A stretch of DNA of 64,000 bases from Sulfurospirillum cavolei. GTDB lineage: Bacteria; Campylobacterota; Campylobacteria; Campylobacterales; Sulfurospirillaceae. Made by a program: the position numbers and the translations under genes. The first letter of the stretch is position 1; each line of letters opens with the position of its first letter. Positions 17,564-25,910 of this stretch are shown here, piece after piece. Where the stretch lies: contig NZ_AP014724.1 of the NCBI RefSeq assembly GCF_001548055.1, forward strand, positions 868,001 to 932,000, written 5' to 3'. The notes beneath the pieces were generated by a model. The model did not search any database. It was given only the letters and a program-made list of their open reading frames with translations, and was not told the DNA's origin.

Positions 17564-17573
17564 TTACATGTAA
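17564..17573. repeat. TTACATGTAA palindrome, representative of a dispersed family
   Basis: Perfect TTACATGTAA copies, read by eye: 6119, 16813, 17145, 17564, 20548, 25728, 33330, 40711, 41339, 48682, 51674, 57502, 63930. One-G variants (TTACATGTCA or TGACATGTAA): 4184, 5108, 9749, 17782, 19437, 21082, 30837, 36202, 48909, 55080, 57448, 63727. TGACATGTCA: 30655. Many less complete ACATGT copies exist. About 16 of the 26 lie inside genes. The copy here and those at 4184 and 57502 run directly into AAAGG ribosome sites. Confidence 0.8.
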
Positions 17574-17583
17574 AGGATAAACG

Positions 17584-17781
17584 ATGAATGAAGGGCAACA
17601 ACGAAGTAACATCAAAAAAGGCGTGCGCGTACAGATCGTGCTCAAAGAAGATCAACGAAGCGGCAAGTTAACCGAAGGCGTGGTCAAAGACATCCTCACC
17701 AACTCTGCCAACCATCCGCATGGCATCAAAGTGCGGCTTGAAAGCGGCGAAGTCGGGCGGGTGAAAGAGATCATCCTCTAA
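17584..17781 (+). CDS. ywbE: YwbE family protein, 65 aa
   Basis: 65 residues matching the YwbE (DUF2196) family throughout: RSNIKKGVRVQIVLKEDQRSG, then LTEGVVKDILTNSANHPHGI and a final VRLESGEVGRVKEI. The fold is a small KOW-like beta barrel; function is unknown. Ribosome site AAAGGA is formed by the right edge of the TTACATGTAA palindrome at 17564. Confidence 0.9.
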   Translation: MNEGQQRSNIKKGVRVQIVLKEDQRSGKLTEGVVKDILTNSANHPHGIKVRLESGEVGRVKEIIL

Positions 17782-17798
17782 TTACATGTCAAAGCGTT

Positions 17799-18614
17799 TT
17801 ACTCCAAATGCAGTAAACGGTCGTATAAAAACAGCGGCTTTTCTTCAAATCCCGCGATACTGCTTTGCGTGTTGGTGGAAGAGTGAAACGCTAAAAGAAG
17901 TGTTTTGATCTTCGCTACAAGGGCTGGGTCTAGATGCCCTGAGGCGATCATCGCATCGTAGGGGATCTCTTCGGACGTGCTTAAAATACGAATCTTACGT
18001 TGCGTCTCTTCGGGCAGCGCACGGTAAATACCATCATACACTGCTCCCGCGTCAATCGACTTTTCCAAAAGGGCATCGATGATCTTGGAGTGTTTTTTCA
18101 ACATGTAGATTTTCCCTAACTCTTTACTCGGGTCAATGCCGTTTTGGCGCATCGTAAAACACGGGTAAAGATAGCCCGAAGTGGAGTCAACGTCGGTAAA
18201 GCCGAAGCTTTTTCCCTTAAGATCGGCAAGTGTTTTAACGCTACTCTCTTTTGGCGTGAGGATCAAGCTACGGTAGGTGCTGCGTTTGAGCGTTTGGGTG
18301 TCTGCAAACTGAATCGTTCCTAGATAATCGGCATTGACCTCTTTTTGACGCAACATCGCAAACAGTTTGGGTGAAATAGACGCCATGTCCACACTGCCTT
18401 GCTCAATCAGCGTGATAAGCTGGTTATAATCTTTGGAAACAACAAAAACGATCTCTTTATCGAGAGCTTTTTCAAGGTACGCGATCAATTCAGCGTGAAT
18501 GGCTTGAAGTTCAGGCGTCGTTTTGTAAGGGTTAACGCCTAAGACGAGTTGGTCTTTAGCGCACAAACAGGTACAGCATAACAGCACGATGCTAATGAGG
18601 TTTTTAATCTTCAT
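17799..18614 (-). CDS. PhnD-like periplasmic binding protein, second of the 18-21 kb module
   Basis: 271 residues from ATG 18614, which gives a clean signal peptide (MKIKNLISIVLLCCTCLCA). DVDSTSGYLYPCFTMRQNGID is the PhnD-family ligand loop, and SVDMASISPKLFAML and GAVYDGIYRAL fit the same fold. It overlaps the diguanylate cyclase gene by 11 bp. No transporter permease or ATPase is adjacent. It is likely a periplasmic sensor partner of the cyclase (inference). It is clearly related to, but not identical with, the binding protein at 20060-20920. Confidence 0.82.
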   Translation of the reverse strand: MKIKNLISIVLLCCTCLCAKDQLVLGVNPYKTTPELQAIHAELIAYLEKALDKEIVFVVSKDYNQLITLIEQGSVDMASISPKLFAMLRQKEVNADYLGTIQFADTQTLKRSTYRSLILTPKESSVKTLADLKGKSFGFTDVDSTSGYLYPCFTMRQNGIDPSKELGKIYMLKKHSKIIDALLEKSIDAGAVYDGIYRALPEETQRKIRILSTSEEIPYDAMIASGHLDPALVAKIKTLLLAFHSSTNTQSSIAGFEEKPLFLYDRLLHLE

Positions 18615-20076
18615 GTTCAACCCTATCCCTTCCGTTATTTTTAGCGCGGTACAGCGCAGTATCTGCACGTTTTAAGATCGCATTGGGTGTGTCGCCTGCG
18701 TGGTAGGTTGCAACCCCTAAACTCATGGAAACCGTACGGTCGTAGCGCTCAAAGACGTGCTCTTTGACGTTGGTACGCATTTGCTCAGCAATCACGCAAG
18801 CGCCCACAAGATCGGTTTGTGGCAGAATCAGTAAAAACTCTTCGCCACCCCAACGCCCTAGCATATCGCTGGTACGAACGCTTTGGCGCATCAGTTGCGC
18901 TGTGACTTCTAGGACATGATCGCCCACCTCGTGCCCGCACGTATCGTTGATCGTTTTAAAACGGTCTATGTCGATCATCAGCACAGAGAAAAAGCTTCCT
19001 CGCTCACTCTCTTTAATCTTCTGCTCCAGACACTCTTCGAGTTTGCGTCGGTTCCAAAGAGAAGTAAGCTGGTCGGTGGAGCTTAGATGTTCCAGCGCAT
19101 CTTGTGTTTCGGCGACTTTTTGGCTCATATTGAAAAGTGCTTCAGCGATTTTTTTCACTTCAGGCGTCGAGCGCTCTTTGGTAGTATGTTTGATCGTCGT
19201 GCCGACTTCTTTGATGTCCAAGCGGTCTTCGTAAAAATCGATCAGCACTTGAGAGAGTGATTTGTACTCTTTGAGGTGTTTTAAGAGGGTAAAATGCAGC
19301 GCCAATACAAATAAAATCAACGCTATGCCAATGCTCACGAAAAAATTGGTACGCGCTTCTTTCAGGGCTTGAAGTTCATCTTCGGATGCCAGCCCAATGG
19401 TAAAGCTTGCCTCTTTGATACTGCCTGCTTGAAGCATGACATGTAAGGACGATGCATTGCTCAGCGTTTCATGTTTGATCGCAGAGAGCGTTTGGTTTTC
19501 GGAGTGGTAGGCGATGTTCATCGTTGTGCCTTGCACCAAGGAAGAGAGCAAATCATCATCGATGATGAGCGCAACGCTGATCAGACCAATGGGTCTTTCC
19601 CCATACTGTTTAATGCGTTTGGCGAAGATGAGGCACTCTTTGTCGTCGACTTTATCGATGCCTAAAAAGGTGTCATTTTGAAGTGCTTGTTGTACGTAAA
19701 AGCGTTTGGACGCATCGTCTCCAAATCGAAACTCGGACTCACCACGGCTGATGATCGTTCCATCCAGATCAATGAAATGGATTTTATGTGCCGAAGATGA
19801 GAGGAAGAGTTTGCTCCAGTTGTAGAGCATGTCGGTGTCGTTACTGATGATGCCTGTGATGACCTCTTGCGAGTTGATGAGAATTTGTGCCGTTTTTTGA
19901 AGCTGATCCAACTTTTCTTCAAAACGTTTTTGAATCATCTCCGATTGGATCAGGTTTTTTTGGTCAAACGCCGCTTTTTGCGTCACGTAAAGAGACTGGA
20001 TTTGATAAATTCCGAAACTAAAGATAGCTCCCAACTGAACAAGGGTGAGAAAGAGGATTTTATTGTACAGTTTCAT
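18604..20076 (-). CDS. Membrane diguanylate cyclase, Cache-HAMP-like-GGDEF
   Basis: 490 residues. Membrane helices at about 6-24 and 245-264 frame a periplasmic Cache sensor (HFIDLDGTIISRGESEFRFG). A linker follows, then the GGDEF domain with RWGGEEF at about 408-414 and an RxxD inhibitory site (RTSD) five residues before it. It should make cyclic-di-GMP. It overlaps PhnD-like genes on both sides, by 17 bp upstream and 11 bp downstream, so the three proteins are made together. A TGACATGTAA site lies inside it at 19437. Confidence 0.9.
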   Translation of the reverse strand: MKLYNKILFLTLVQLGAIFSFGIYQIQSLYVTQKAAFDQKNLIQSEMIQKRFEEKLDQLQKTAQILINSQEVITGIISNDTDMLYNWSKLFLSSSAHKIHFIDLDGTIISRGESEFRFGDDASKRFYVQQALQNDTFLGIDKVDDKECLIFAKRIKQYGERPIGLISVALIIDDDLLSSLVQGTTMNIAYHSENQTLSAIKHETLSNASSLHVMLQAGSIKEASFTIGLASEDELQALKEARTNFFVSIGIALILFVLALHFTLLKHLKEYKSLSQVLIDFYEDRLDIKEVGTTIKHTTKERSTPEVKKIAEALFNMSQKVAETQDALEHLSSTDQLTSLWNRRKLEECLEQKIKESERGSFFSVLMIDIDRFKTINDTCGHEVGDHVLEVTAQLMRQSVRTSDMLGRWGGEEFLLILPQTDLVGACVIAEQMRTNVKEHVFERYDRTVSMSLGVATYHAGDTPNAILKRADTALYRAKNNGRDRVEHED

Positions 20077-20920
20077 AGATGCGTGCTTTTAAAATGCGCT
20101 TAAACGGTTCGTAAAAGCGTTCATCTTTGCGGACAAATCCCGCGCTTTCCCAGCCTAAAAACTCTTCAAAGGCTTTGTTGATTGCAGAGTCGATGGGAAT
20201 TTGCTCCAGTAAGATTGCGATGCGTTTGCTCTCATCTTGCGAGACATGGGCTGATGCGACGATGGCATCCAGTGGGATCGGCTCTGAGGCGGCTAGAATG
20301 GTGAATTGATCGCCGTACTTTTCTAGCGCATTGTAGTACGTTCCATCGGACATCGCTCCCACGTCGATGGAGTGGTTGACGAGCGCTTCGACCACTTTGT
20401 CATGTTTTTTGAGAAAAAAGACTTTTTGAAAAAAGGTGTAGGGGTTGATGTGGCGCTCTTCTAACATCAGCATCGGGTAGGCATACCCTGAGGTCGAATC
20501 TTTGTCGGTAAAAGCAAAATGCTTGCCTTTTGCCTCTTCGAGTGCGTTTACATGTAAGCTTTTCAGCGTGACGATAAAGGACTGATAATACGGCGTAATC
20601 TGCCCATTTTTGGAGTGTTCCAAATAGGTTACGAGGTAGCGCACCGAGGGATTTTTCTCTTTTAAAAGCACGAAGCTTTTGGTATTGACCCACGCAAAAT
20701 CGACACTTTTTTCTTCGATGCGTGAAAAGAGCTCATCGTAATCTTTGGTCACGACGATTTTAAACGTGTCATGGGTGTTTGCGCTCAAATACTCCATCAA
20801 CGGAGCAAAAGCGCGCATGATTTTTTCGGGGTTGTTAGAGGGATAGGTCGCAAAAGTATACTCTTTGGCTTGCAAAGAAGAGAAAAAAAGAAGACCGATA
20901 AAAATGCATTTAAAAAGCAT
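20060..20920 (-). CDS. PhnD-like periplasmic binding protein, first of the 18-21 kb module
   Basis: 286 residues with signal peptide MLFKCIFIGLLFFSSLQA. YTFATYPSNNPEKIMRAFAP, SVDFAWVNTKSFVLL and the ligand loop DKDSTSGYAYPMLML place it in the PhnD family. DVGAMSDGTYYNALEKYG matches the second lobe. It heads a three-gene unit with the diguanylate cyclase and a second PhnD-like protein. A perfect TTACATGTAA lies inside at 20548. Ligand unknown; phosphate, phosphite or another small oxyanion or ester are candidates only by family. Confidence 0.82.
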   Translation of the reverse strand: MLFKCIFIGLLFFSSLQAKEYTFATYPSNNPEKIMRAFAPLMEYLSANTHDTFKIVVTKDYDELFSRIEEKSVDFAWVNTKSFVLLKEKNPSVRYLVTYLEHSKNGQITPYYQSFIVTLKSLHVNALEEAKGKHFAFTDKDSTSGYAYPMLMLEERHINPYTFFQKVFFLKKHDKVVEALVNHSIDVGAMSDGTYYNALEKYGDQFTILAASEPIPLDAIVASAHVSQDESKRIAILLEQIPIDSAINKAFEEFLGWESAGFVRKDERFYEPFKRILKARIYETVQ

Positions 20921-21049
20921 AGGTTCCTGCTGCGTGATGAAAAAGTTTACTAAGTAGGTATTATTTTAGCATAATAGACTAGAAGAAAAATAAAACCCAA
21001 ATGGATTTGTAACCTTTCTGAAATATACCTAAAAATGAAGTTTTAAAAG

Positions 21050-21083
21050 AAAGCGTTTAAGGCAAAACGACCTTAAACGCTTT
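21050..21083 (-). terminator. Rho-independent terminator of psrABC
   Basis: Perfect 13-bp arms 21050-21062 and 21071-21083 with an 8-nt loop lie 53 bp beyond the psrC stop. In the psr direction the stem is followed by a U-rich tract (TTTCTTTTAAAAC). A TTACATGTCA site starts at 21082 and overlaps the stem foot. The remainder of the 215-bp gap shows no gene. Confidence 0.75.
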
Positions 21084-21135
21084 ACATGTCAAACGCTAAA
21101 CGCACGCGATTTTACGATTGCGATCTCACGCGTGA

Positions 21136-22350
21136 TTAAGCCTCTTCTTGATAGTTTTGAAAATACGCGTCGTCTTCATTCGGGTCTAGAAAGAAGAAAT
21201 TCTCGCCGACGTAATACAACGCTAAACAGATGCCGATCCCTCCAAACGCAATCGCCCATTCCGTCATCGTCGGCATATACTCTACCCATGAAGGTGCGAG
21301 TTGATACTCTTTGAGCTTCATCGTTTGCATCGGATAGACAAGCGTGTCGTGTACAAGATCGTAGCGCATAAAAAAGATGCCTATCATGCCCGAAACAGAT
21401 GCGTAGATCATCGCTTTAAGTGCTTTGGCTTTGCTGTATAAAATGATAACGAAAGGAATCGCCATACCCAAAAGCACTTCGCCGACCCAGAAGTTAAACG
21501 AGCCTAAGATGTGCAACGCCGTTTCGGCACGCTCGGGAAAGTTACCGTAAATCGCCGTTAAAAAACGCCAAAATTCAAAAAAGACGAGAATCGCGATGAG
21601 CAATCCCAAAAGCCGCCCTAAGTGCATTAAAAACTTTTGCATCTCGTCGTTAAAAACCATTTTATATTTGTAGCCGTACATGAGAAACAAAAGATAACAC
21701 CCCGTAATCATCGCCGATAAAATAAAATAAACGGGATAAAAAACGCCGTTTGCCATAGGTCTTCCGATCAAAAAGCCAAAGACGGCCCCCAAGTTGGAGT
21801 GTGCCGCAATGCCGACCAACAAGCCCCCAAGACCGAAAATACGCGACCATTTGTGATCGTCGCGCGAAAGAAAGATAAACTCTAAAATAATCAAAAAGAG
21901 ATACACGGAGTACAAGACGCCCATACCCCAAATCGCGGAAGAAAAACCGGGCGAGAGGGTATTGTAGATGACCATACGCACGGGATGACCGATCTCTAAG
22001 CCGATCACCGCAAAGCCCGAAACAATCGTAATGATCGCACCGAAAATGGCGCGTTTACCGATAAATTCAAAGCTTTTGATATGAAAAACATGCCCTAACG
22101 AGGAGATGATGCAAAGTCCCGTCGATGAAACGACGAAAAAGATATACATCGCGATCAGCAATCCCCAAGGATGCTCTCTCGTAACGCCGTAAGCGTGGTG
22201 TCCGTGCATCAAATAGTGCACGAATCCTCCCGCAAACGCCGCCAAAAGAAGCAGGGTCGTCAGTGCCATAACGAGATTAAACGGGGTTCTCTCAAAATCG
22301 AAAACGGATCGTAACGTAATGCTTTTATGCGGAATCAAATGATCTAACAT
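21136..22350 (-). CDS. psrC: Polysulfide/thiosulfate reductase membrane subunit PsrC (NrfD family)
   Basis: 404 residues, about eight to ten membrane helices. NrfD features are seen in GFAVIGLEIGHPVRMVIYN and FNFWVGEVLLGMAIPFVIIL. It is the quinol-oxidising membrane anchor that delivers electrons through PsrB to the catalytic PsrA. It follows psrB by 9 bp. The order A-B-C equals that of Wolinella psrABC. Whether polysulfide, thiosulfate or tetrathionate is the true substrate cannot be decided from sequence alone. Confidence 0.85.
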   Translation of the reverse strand: MLDHLIPHKSITLRSVFDFERTPFNLVMALTTLLLLAAFAGGFVHYLMHGHHAYGVTREHPWGLLIAMYIFFVVSSTGLCIISSLGHVFHIKSFEFIGKRAIFGAIITIVSGFAVIGLEIGHPVRMVIYNTLSPGFSSAIWGMGVLYSVYLFLIILEFIFLSRDDHKWSRIFGLGGLLVGIAAHSNLGAVFGFLIGRPMANGVFYPVYFILSAMITGCYLLFLMYGYKYKMVFNDEMQKFLMHLGRLLGLLIAILVFFEFWRFLTAIYGNFPERAETALHILGSFNFWVGEVLLGMAIPFVIILYSKAKALKAMIYASVSGMIGIFFMRYDLVHDTLVYPMQTMKLKEYQLAPSWVEYMPTMTEWAIAFGGIGICLALYYVGENFFFLDPNEDDAYFQNYQEEA

Positions 22351-22359
22351 GCGTGTTCC

Positions 22360-22923
22360 TTATTTGATGTAAAAGAGTCTCGGTTCCGTACCGATACCGG
22401 CTTTAAGCGTAAAGTGCTCTTTGGTGCGAAGAATGTGCGAAACTTCGCTGTTGGGATCTTCCATATCGCCGAAGATGCGTACTTTGGTCGGGCAAGTCGC
22501 TTGGCATGCCGTGGTTTTGAGCCCTCGCGCCAGACGCGTATCGCTGCAAAAATTGCACTTATCGACGCTCATCGTGCGCGTATCGACGTAGCGTGCGTCA
22601 TACGGACATGCGACCATACAGTAACTACACAAAATACACTTTTGCGCGTCGATTTGAACGACGCCGTTTTTGTCGTAGTAGGTTGCATGCGTCGGGCAAA
22701 CCTCTTCACACGGCGCATTGGCGCAATGTTGGCATTGGCTTGGGTAAAACGTGCTGGATGGAATGCTCAAAAACGGGTATTTTCCTTCGATCTCATACGT
22801 ACCGACCCAAATGCGATGCGCTTTAGCTCCCAGTTCGATTCCGTTTTCTTCCTTACAGGCGACTTCGCACGCTTTACAGTTAATGCAGTTTTTATAGTTT
22901 AAGATCATTGCGTACTTTGCCAT
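22360..22923 (-). CDS. psrB: Polysulfide/thiosulfate reductase iron-sulfur subunit PsrB
   Basis: 187 residues. Cys clusters occur as CINCKACEVAC at 13-23, CQHCANAPCEEVCP, CILCSYCMVACPYD and CNFC, giving the four [4Fe-4S] sites usual for DMSO-reductase family electron-transfer subunits. No signal peptide is present; it would be exported attached to the Tat substrate PsrA. It lies 2 bp after psrA and 9 bp before psrC. Confidence 0.92.
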   Translation of the reverse strand: MAKYAMILNYKNCINCKACEVACKEENGIELGAKAHRIWVGTYEIEGKYPFLSIPSSTFYPSQCQHCANAPCEEVCPTHATYYDKNGVVQIDAQKCILCSYCMVACPYDARYVDTRTMSVDKCNFCSDTRLARGLKTTACQATCPTKVRIFGDMEDPNSEVSHILRTKEHFTLKAGIGTEPRLFYIK

Positions 22924-22925
22924 GA

Positions 22926-25319
22926 TTACACCTTTTTAATTTCGACGTTGGTTTCGTGCATGATCGAAGAGCCGTATACCGGTTCGATAATATCTTCGAT
23001 GAGGGCGTTATCGTTGGCACCTTGTCGGTAAGCAAGCGTTAAAGCTGAGCTTTCGCTTCCGAATCCGTGCACGAAAAAGACGACTTCGTGTCCGATTTTT
23101 TCCGTCGGATACGCTTTAAGGCGCGTTTTGCCGACTTTACCGGAGACTTCGACCGTATCGCCGAAACGAATTTTCATCTTTTTGGCGACGCTTGCATTGA
23201 TCCAAAGATAGTTTTCGTCCATCAAGTCCCGCAACATGGCGTTATTGGCGGTTCCGCTTTGCGTAAATTGTGCGTGCCGTCCCGTAATCAGTCTAAATTT
23301 TCCCTCAGGTACGCTAAAGGCAAACGCTTCGTGCCATGTCGGCATTGCGTCTACGCCTTGTTCCGCCATCGTTGAGAGTTTGCATTCGATTTTTCCCGAA
23401 GCGGTTTTCGGTTTGCCGTTTTGAACGCTATAGGCTTTTTCGTTTTCGGGGTAGTATTGAAATTCATTGGCGTTGATGGCTTTAAAGCGACGTTCCATCT
23501 CGGGATAAAAAACCCCTTTCGTGCACAAGGTTTCATAGGCACCCGCGTATTTCGCGACCGCCGCTTGATTGGCTTCTTCTTGCGAATGTTCAAACGCTTT
23601 AGAGATGTCAAAATCCGCATAAACTTCTTCTTCCGAGCTCTCTTCGATAGCGGCTTGGACGTCTTCGTCGTATTTTTTCGTCACGTCAAACAGCGGCTTG
23701 CTTATCATGTGACTCAGATCGTTTAAAATTTCGCGGACCGGTTTGCTTTCAAACATCGGATCGACGACTTTGTTTCTTTGAGCGATCGAAGGTTCCGCTC
23801 CCGCGAAAGAGACCACGGGGTCGGTACGCTCCAAATAGGTACATTCGGGCAAAATCACGTCGGCATACATCGCCGTATCGCTCGGCATGGTATCAATGAC
23901 GACGACCAAGTCCATTTTTTTAAGCATTTCGATGCTTTTAGCACTATTGGGCATATTTAAAACGGGATTGTGTTTGTAGACGAAGGCACCTCTAACGGGA
24001 TAGGGCATTTTTCCTTCCAAAAAGCGGTTTCGCCACCCGATCCACGATCCGCCTCCGGAGATAATCGCGCAATCTTCATAACCGCTTTCGCCTTTTTTGA
24101 CGTTCTTTTTACGCGCGATCGCACGCGATTTTGCTTGGGCGTAAATCGGGCTTGAGACTTCGTGTTCGGCTAAAGGAAGATTTTTTCCGAAAATCAGCCC
24201 GCCTTTCGTATCGATGCCGCCGCTTAAAGCCTGAAACAGAGCCATCGCACGTCTGAGCTGAAAATCGCTTTGCGAAAACGTACTGCGCCTTCCGGGATAA
24301 TAGATCGCTTTGGGCGCATAGAGCATAAATTCGCGTGCGATTTCCCGAATCTGTTTGGCACTGATTCCCGTAATGTTTTCCGCCCATTCGGGGGTGTACT
24401 CATGGCTTAAAATATGCTCTTCATACGCTTCAAAGTCCGAAAAATAGGTTTCGACGTATGCAAGGTTGTACATTTTTTCCTGAATGACGACGTAGGTTAA
24501 CGCCAAAACGAAAGCCAAGTCGGTTCCGGGTTTGATCGGTAGCCACATGTCGGCTTTGGCGGCGGTATTGGTAAAACGAGGGTCGATATAGACCAATTTA
24601 GCACCTCGGCCTTGCGTTTTTTTGAAAAGCTCCGTCGAGTCGGGCGTCACGATCGCCTCCGCACGATTGGCACCCGCCATAATCACGTACTGGGCGTTTT
24701 GCAAATCGGCAAACGGATAAGCACCTAAAGTAACACCGTAAGCCGAAACAACGGTTTGAAGGCATAAAGAAGCGTGGTTGAGCCAGTTGGAAGAGCCGAA
24801 AAGCTGGTAAAACGTTTTGAAGGTATGTTCCGCCATACCCTCTCCGGCACAAAATAAAAAGGAAGAGCGGTTATCTTTTTCTTCGTCTAAAATCGTGACG
24901 ATCTTTTCTTGAAGATAGGTATTGACTTCAGCCCATGACGCACGTCTAAATTTGCCTGAGCCTTTTTCTCCGCTGCGAATCAAAGGATATTTGAGCCTGT
25001 CCGGATCGTACAGGGCTTGAATGCCGGCATTACCGCGCGGGCAGAGCATATTTTTCGACTTTGGAAACAAAGGGTTTGGGTCGAGTTTGGTCACAACGCC
25101 TTTTTCAACTCGTGCGAGGAGGGCACATTTGTTGACGCATACTTCGCATAAAGTCGGTATTTCGATACCGCCGGTGGAGGTTTTGGTAATGCCGTAAGCG
25201 TTAGCGGGCATGTGCGTATTGTCCTGCGGCTTTGTACCGCCAAAAGTGCTACTTGTCGCAACAATGCTCAAAGCAACGCTTCCTTGTAAAAACCGTCTAC
25301 GAGATATTTCTACTTCCAA
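22926..25319 (-). CDS. psrA: Molybdopterin catalytic subunit, polysulfide/thiosulfate reductase type PsrA
   Basis: 797 residues. The start is TTG at 25319, supported by AAGGAG 4 bp upstream. A Tat signal (SRRRFLQGS) opens the protein. The [4Fe-4S] site is CEVCVNKC plus the later C of MLCPRGNAG. LNHASLCLQT supplies the likely Mo-ligating Cys at about 186. Dinucleotide-binding MGD segments follow (FRLITGRHAQ near residue 665). It acts in the periplasm and reduces a sulfur compound with quinol electrons via PsrBC. It heads the operon; the promoter must lie in the 25320-25700 region. Confidence 0.87.
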   Translation of the reverse strand: MEVEISRRRFLQGSVALSIVATSSTFGGTKPQDNTHMPANAYGITKTSTGGIEIPTLCEVCVNKCALLARVEKGVVTKLDPNPLFPKSKNMLCPRGNAGIQALYDPDRLKYPLIRSGEKGSGKFRRASWAEVNTYLQEKIVTILDEEKDNRSSFLFCAGEGMAEHTFKTFYQLFGSSNWLNHASLCLQTVVSAYGVTLGAYPFADLQNAQYVIMAGANRAEAIVTPDSTELFKKTQGRGAKLVYIDPRFTNTAAKADMWLPIKPGTDLAFVLALTYVVIQEKMYNLAYVETYFSDFEAYEEHILSHEYTPEWAENITGISAKQIREIAREFMLYAPKAIYYPGRRSTFSQSDFQLRRAMALFQALSGGIDTKGGLIFGKNLPLAEHEVSSPIYAQAKSRAIARKKNVKKGESGYEDCAIISGGGSWIGWRNRFLEGKMPYPVRGAFVYKHNPVLNMPNSAKSIEMLKKMDLVVVIDTMPSDTAMYADVILPECTYLERTDPVVSFAGAEPSIAQRNKVVDPMFESKPVREILNDLSHMISKPLFDVTKKYDEDVQAAIEESSEEEVYADFDISKAFEHSQEEANQAAVAKYAGAYETLCTKGVFYPEMERRFKAINANEFQYYPENEKAYSVQNGKPKTASGKIECKLSTMAEQGVDAMPTWHEAFAFSVPEGKFRLITGRHAQFTQSGTANNAMLRDLMDENYLWINASVAKKMKIRFGDTVEVSGKVGKTRLKAYPTEKIGHEVVFFVHGFGSESSALTLAYRQGANDNALIEDIIEPVYGSSIMHETNVEIKKV

Positions 25320-25699
25320 TGGGACTCCTTCAAAGATTTATGTTACGATTTGAATCGATTGTAAGGCCATAGTTATTATTTTATAAAATAATTTTCATTA
25401 ATTTATAAAATGATGCACCATAGTAACAGTTTGACTCAAAAAAATCCTTAACATAAGTCAATTAAAATTAAATTATTATAATAAGTAATTTTTTAGAGAG
25501 CGTATTTCAAGAGAAATGAAGCTATAAAAAAGAGAGGCTTACATGTTGTTTTGCTCAGAAAAAGTCTTATAAATAATAATATTGTAAGATTAGTGTGATA
25601 AAATTTCGTTATTATTTTTGCCTTCCTTCTTTTGCTTCCTCCAAAAATAGATAAAATCGTTGCTTTACAAAAGCGCGTTCATCGCTTTTAAGGAATAAA

Positions 25700-25783
25700 A
25701 TGCTTTCTTTATTGAAAAGTAAATCTCTTACATGTAAACCTATGTTAAAGTTAAAAGTTAAAAGTTTAGCCCTGACCCCTTAA
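25700..25783 (+). pseudogene. Short frame with good ribosome site, possible 5' remnant of a receptor gene
   Basis: ATG 25700 follows AAGGA by 5 bp. The frame reads MLSLLKSKSLTCKPMLKLKV and ends at TAA 25783 after 27 residues, running into the inverted repeat. The first nine residues look like the start of a membrane receptor, and a 3' fragment of a chemotaxis receptor on the same strand lies beyond the IS and toxin-antitoxin genes. That the two belonged to one gene is inference from position and orientation only. Confidence 0.3.
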
Positions 25784-25843
25784 TTCTGACCCCTTAATTT
25801 CAAATAGAGAAATCTAGGGGTCAGGTCTAAACTTTTAACTTTT
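25753..25843. repeat. Long inverted repeat, 28-bp arms
   Basis: Arms 25753-25780 and 25816-25843 match at 27 of 28 bases around a 35-nt loop. The arm contains AAAAGTTTAG and CCTGACCCCT; the motif CTGACCCCTTAATT also occurs twice in tandem at the left arm and loop, and GTTAAAA repeats precede it. It resembles the mobile hairpin sequences that often collect next to transposons. It lies 28 bp from the IS left end but is not part of the IS. Confidence 0.7.
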
Positions 25844-25910
25844 ATAATATTCGCCCGTACAGAAAACTATTGATCTGTCAACAGTTTATGATACACAGAA
25901 AAGAAAATGT

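Larger units (their letters stand above)
25320..25870. other. 551-bp A/T-rich gap between psrA and the IS element
   Basis: The first 200 bp next to psrA are very A/T-rich and should hold its promoter; I could not identify a convincing FNR- or CRP-type box. A TTACATGTT half-site lies at 25539. From 25690 a ribosome site (AAGGA) and a short frame begin, then TTACATGTAA at 25728 and a long inverted repeat. The last 27 bp before the IS left end at 25871 show no feature. Confidence 0.5.

Noticed and set aside
25340-25440. FNR- or CRP-like box upstream of psrA
   Set aside because: TTTGAATCGATTG and several A/T palindromes were examined, but none matches TTGAT-N4-ATCAA or TGTGA-N6-TCACA well enough.
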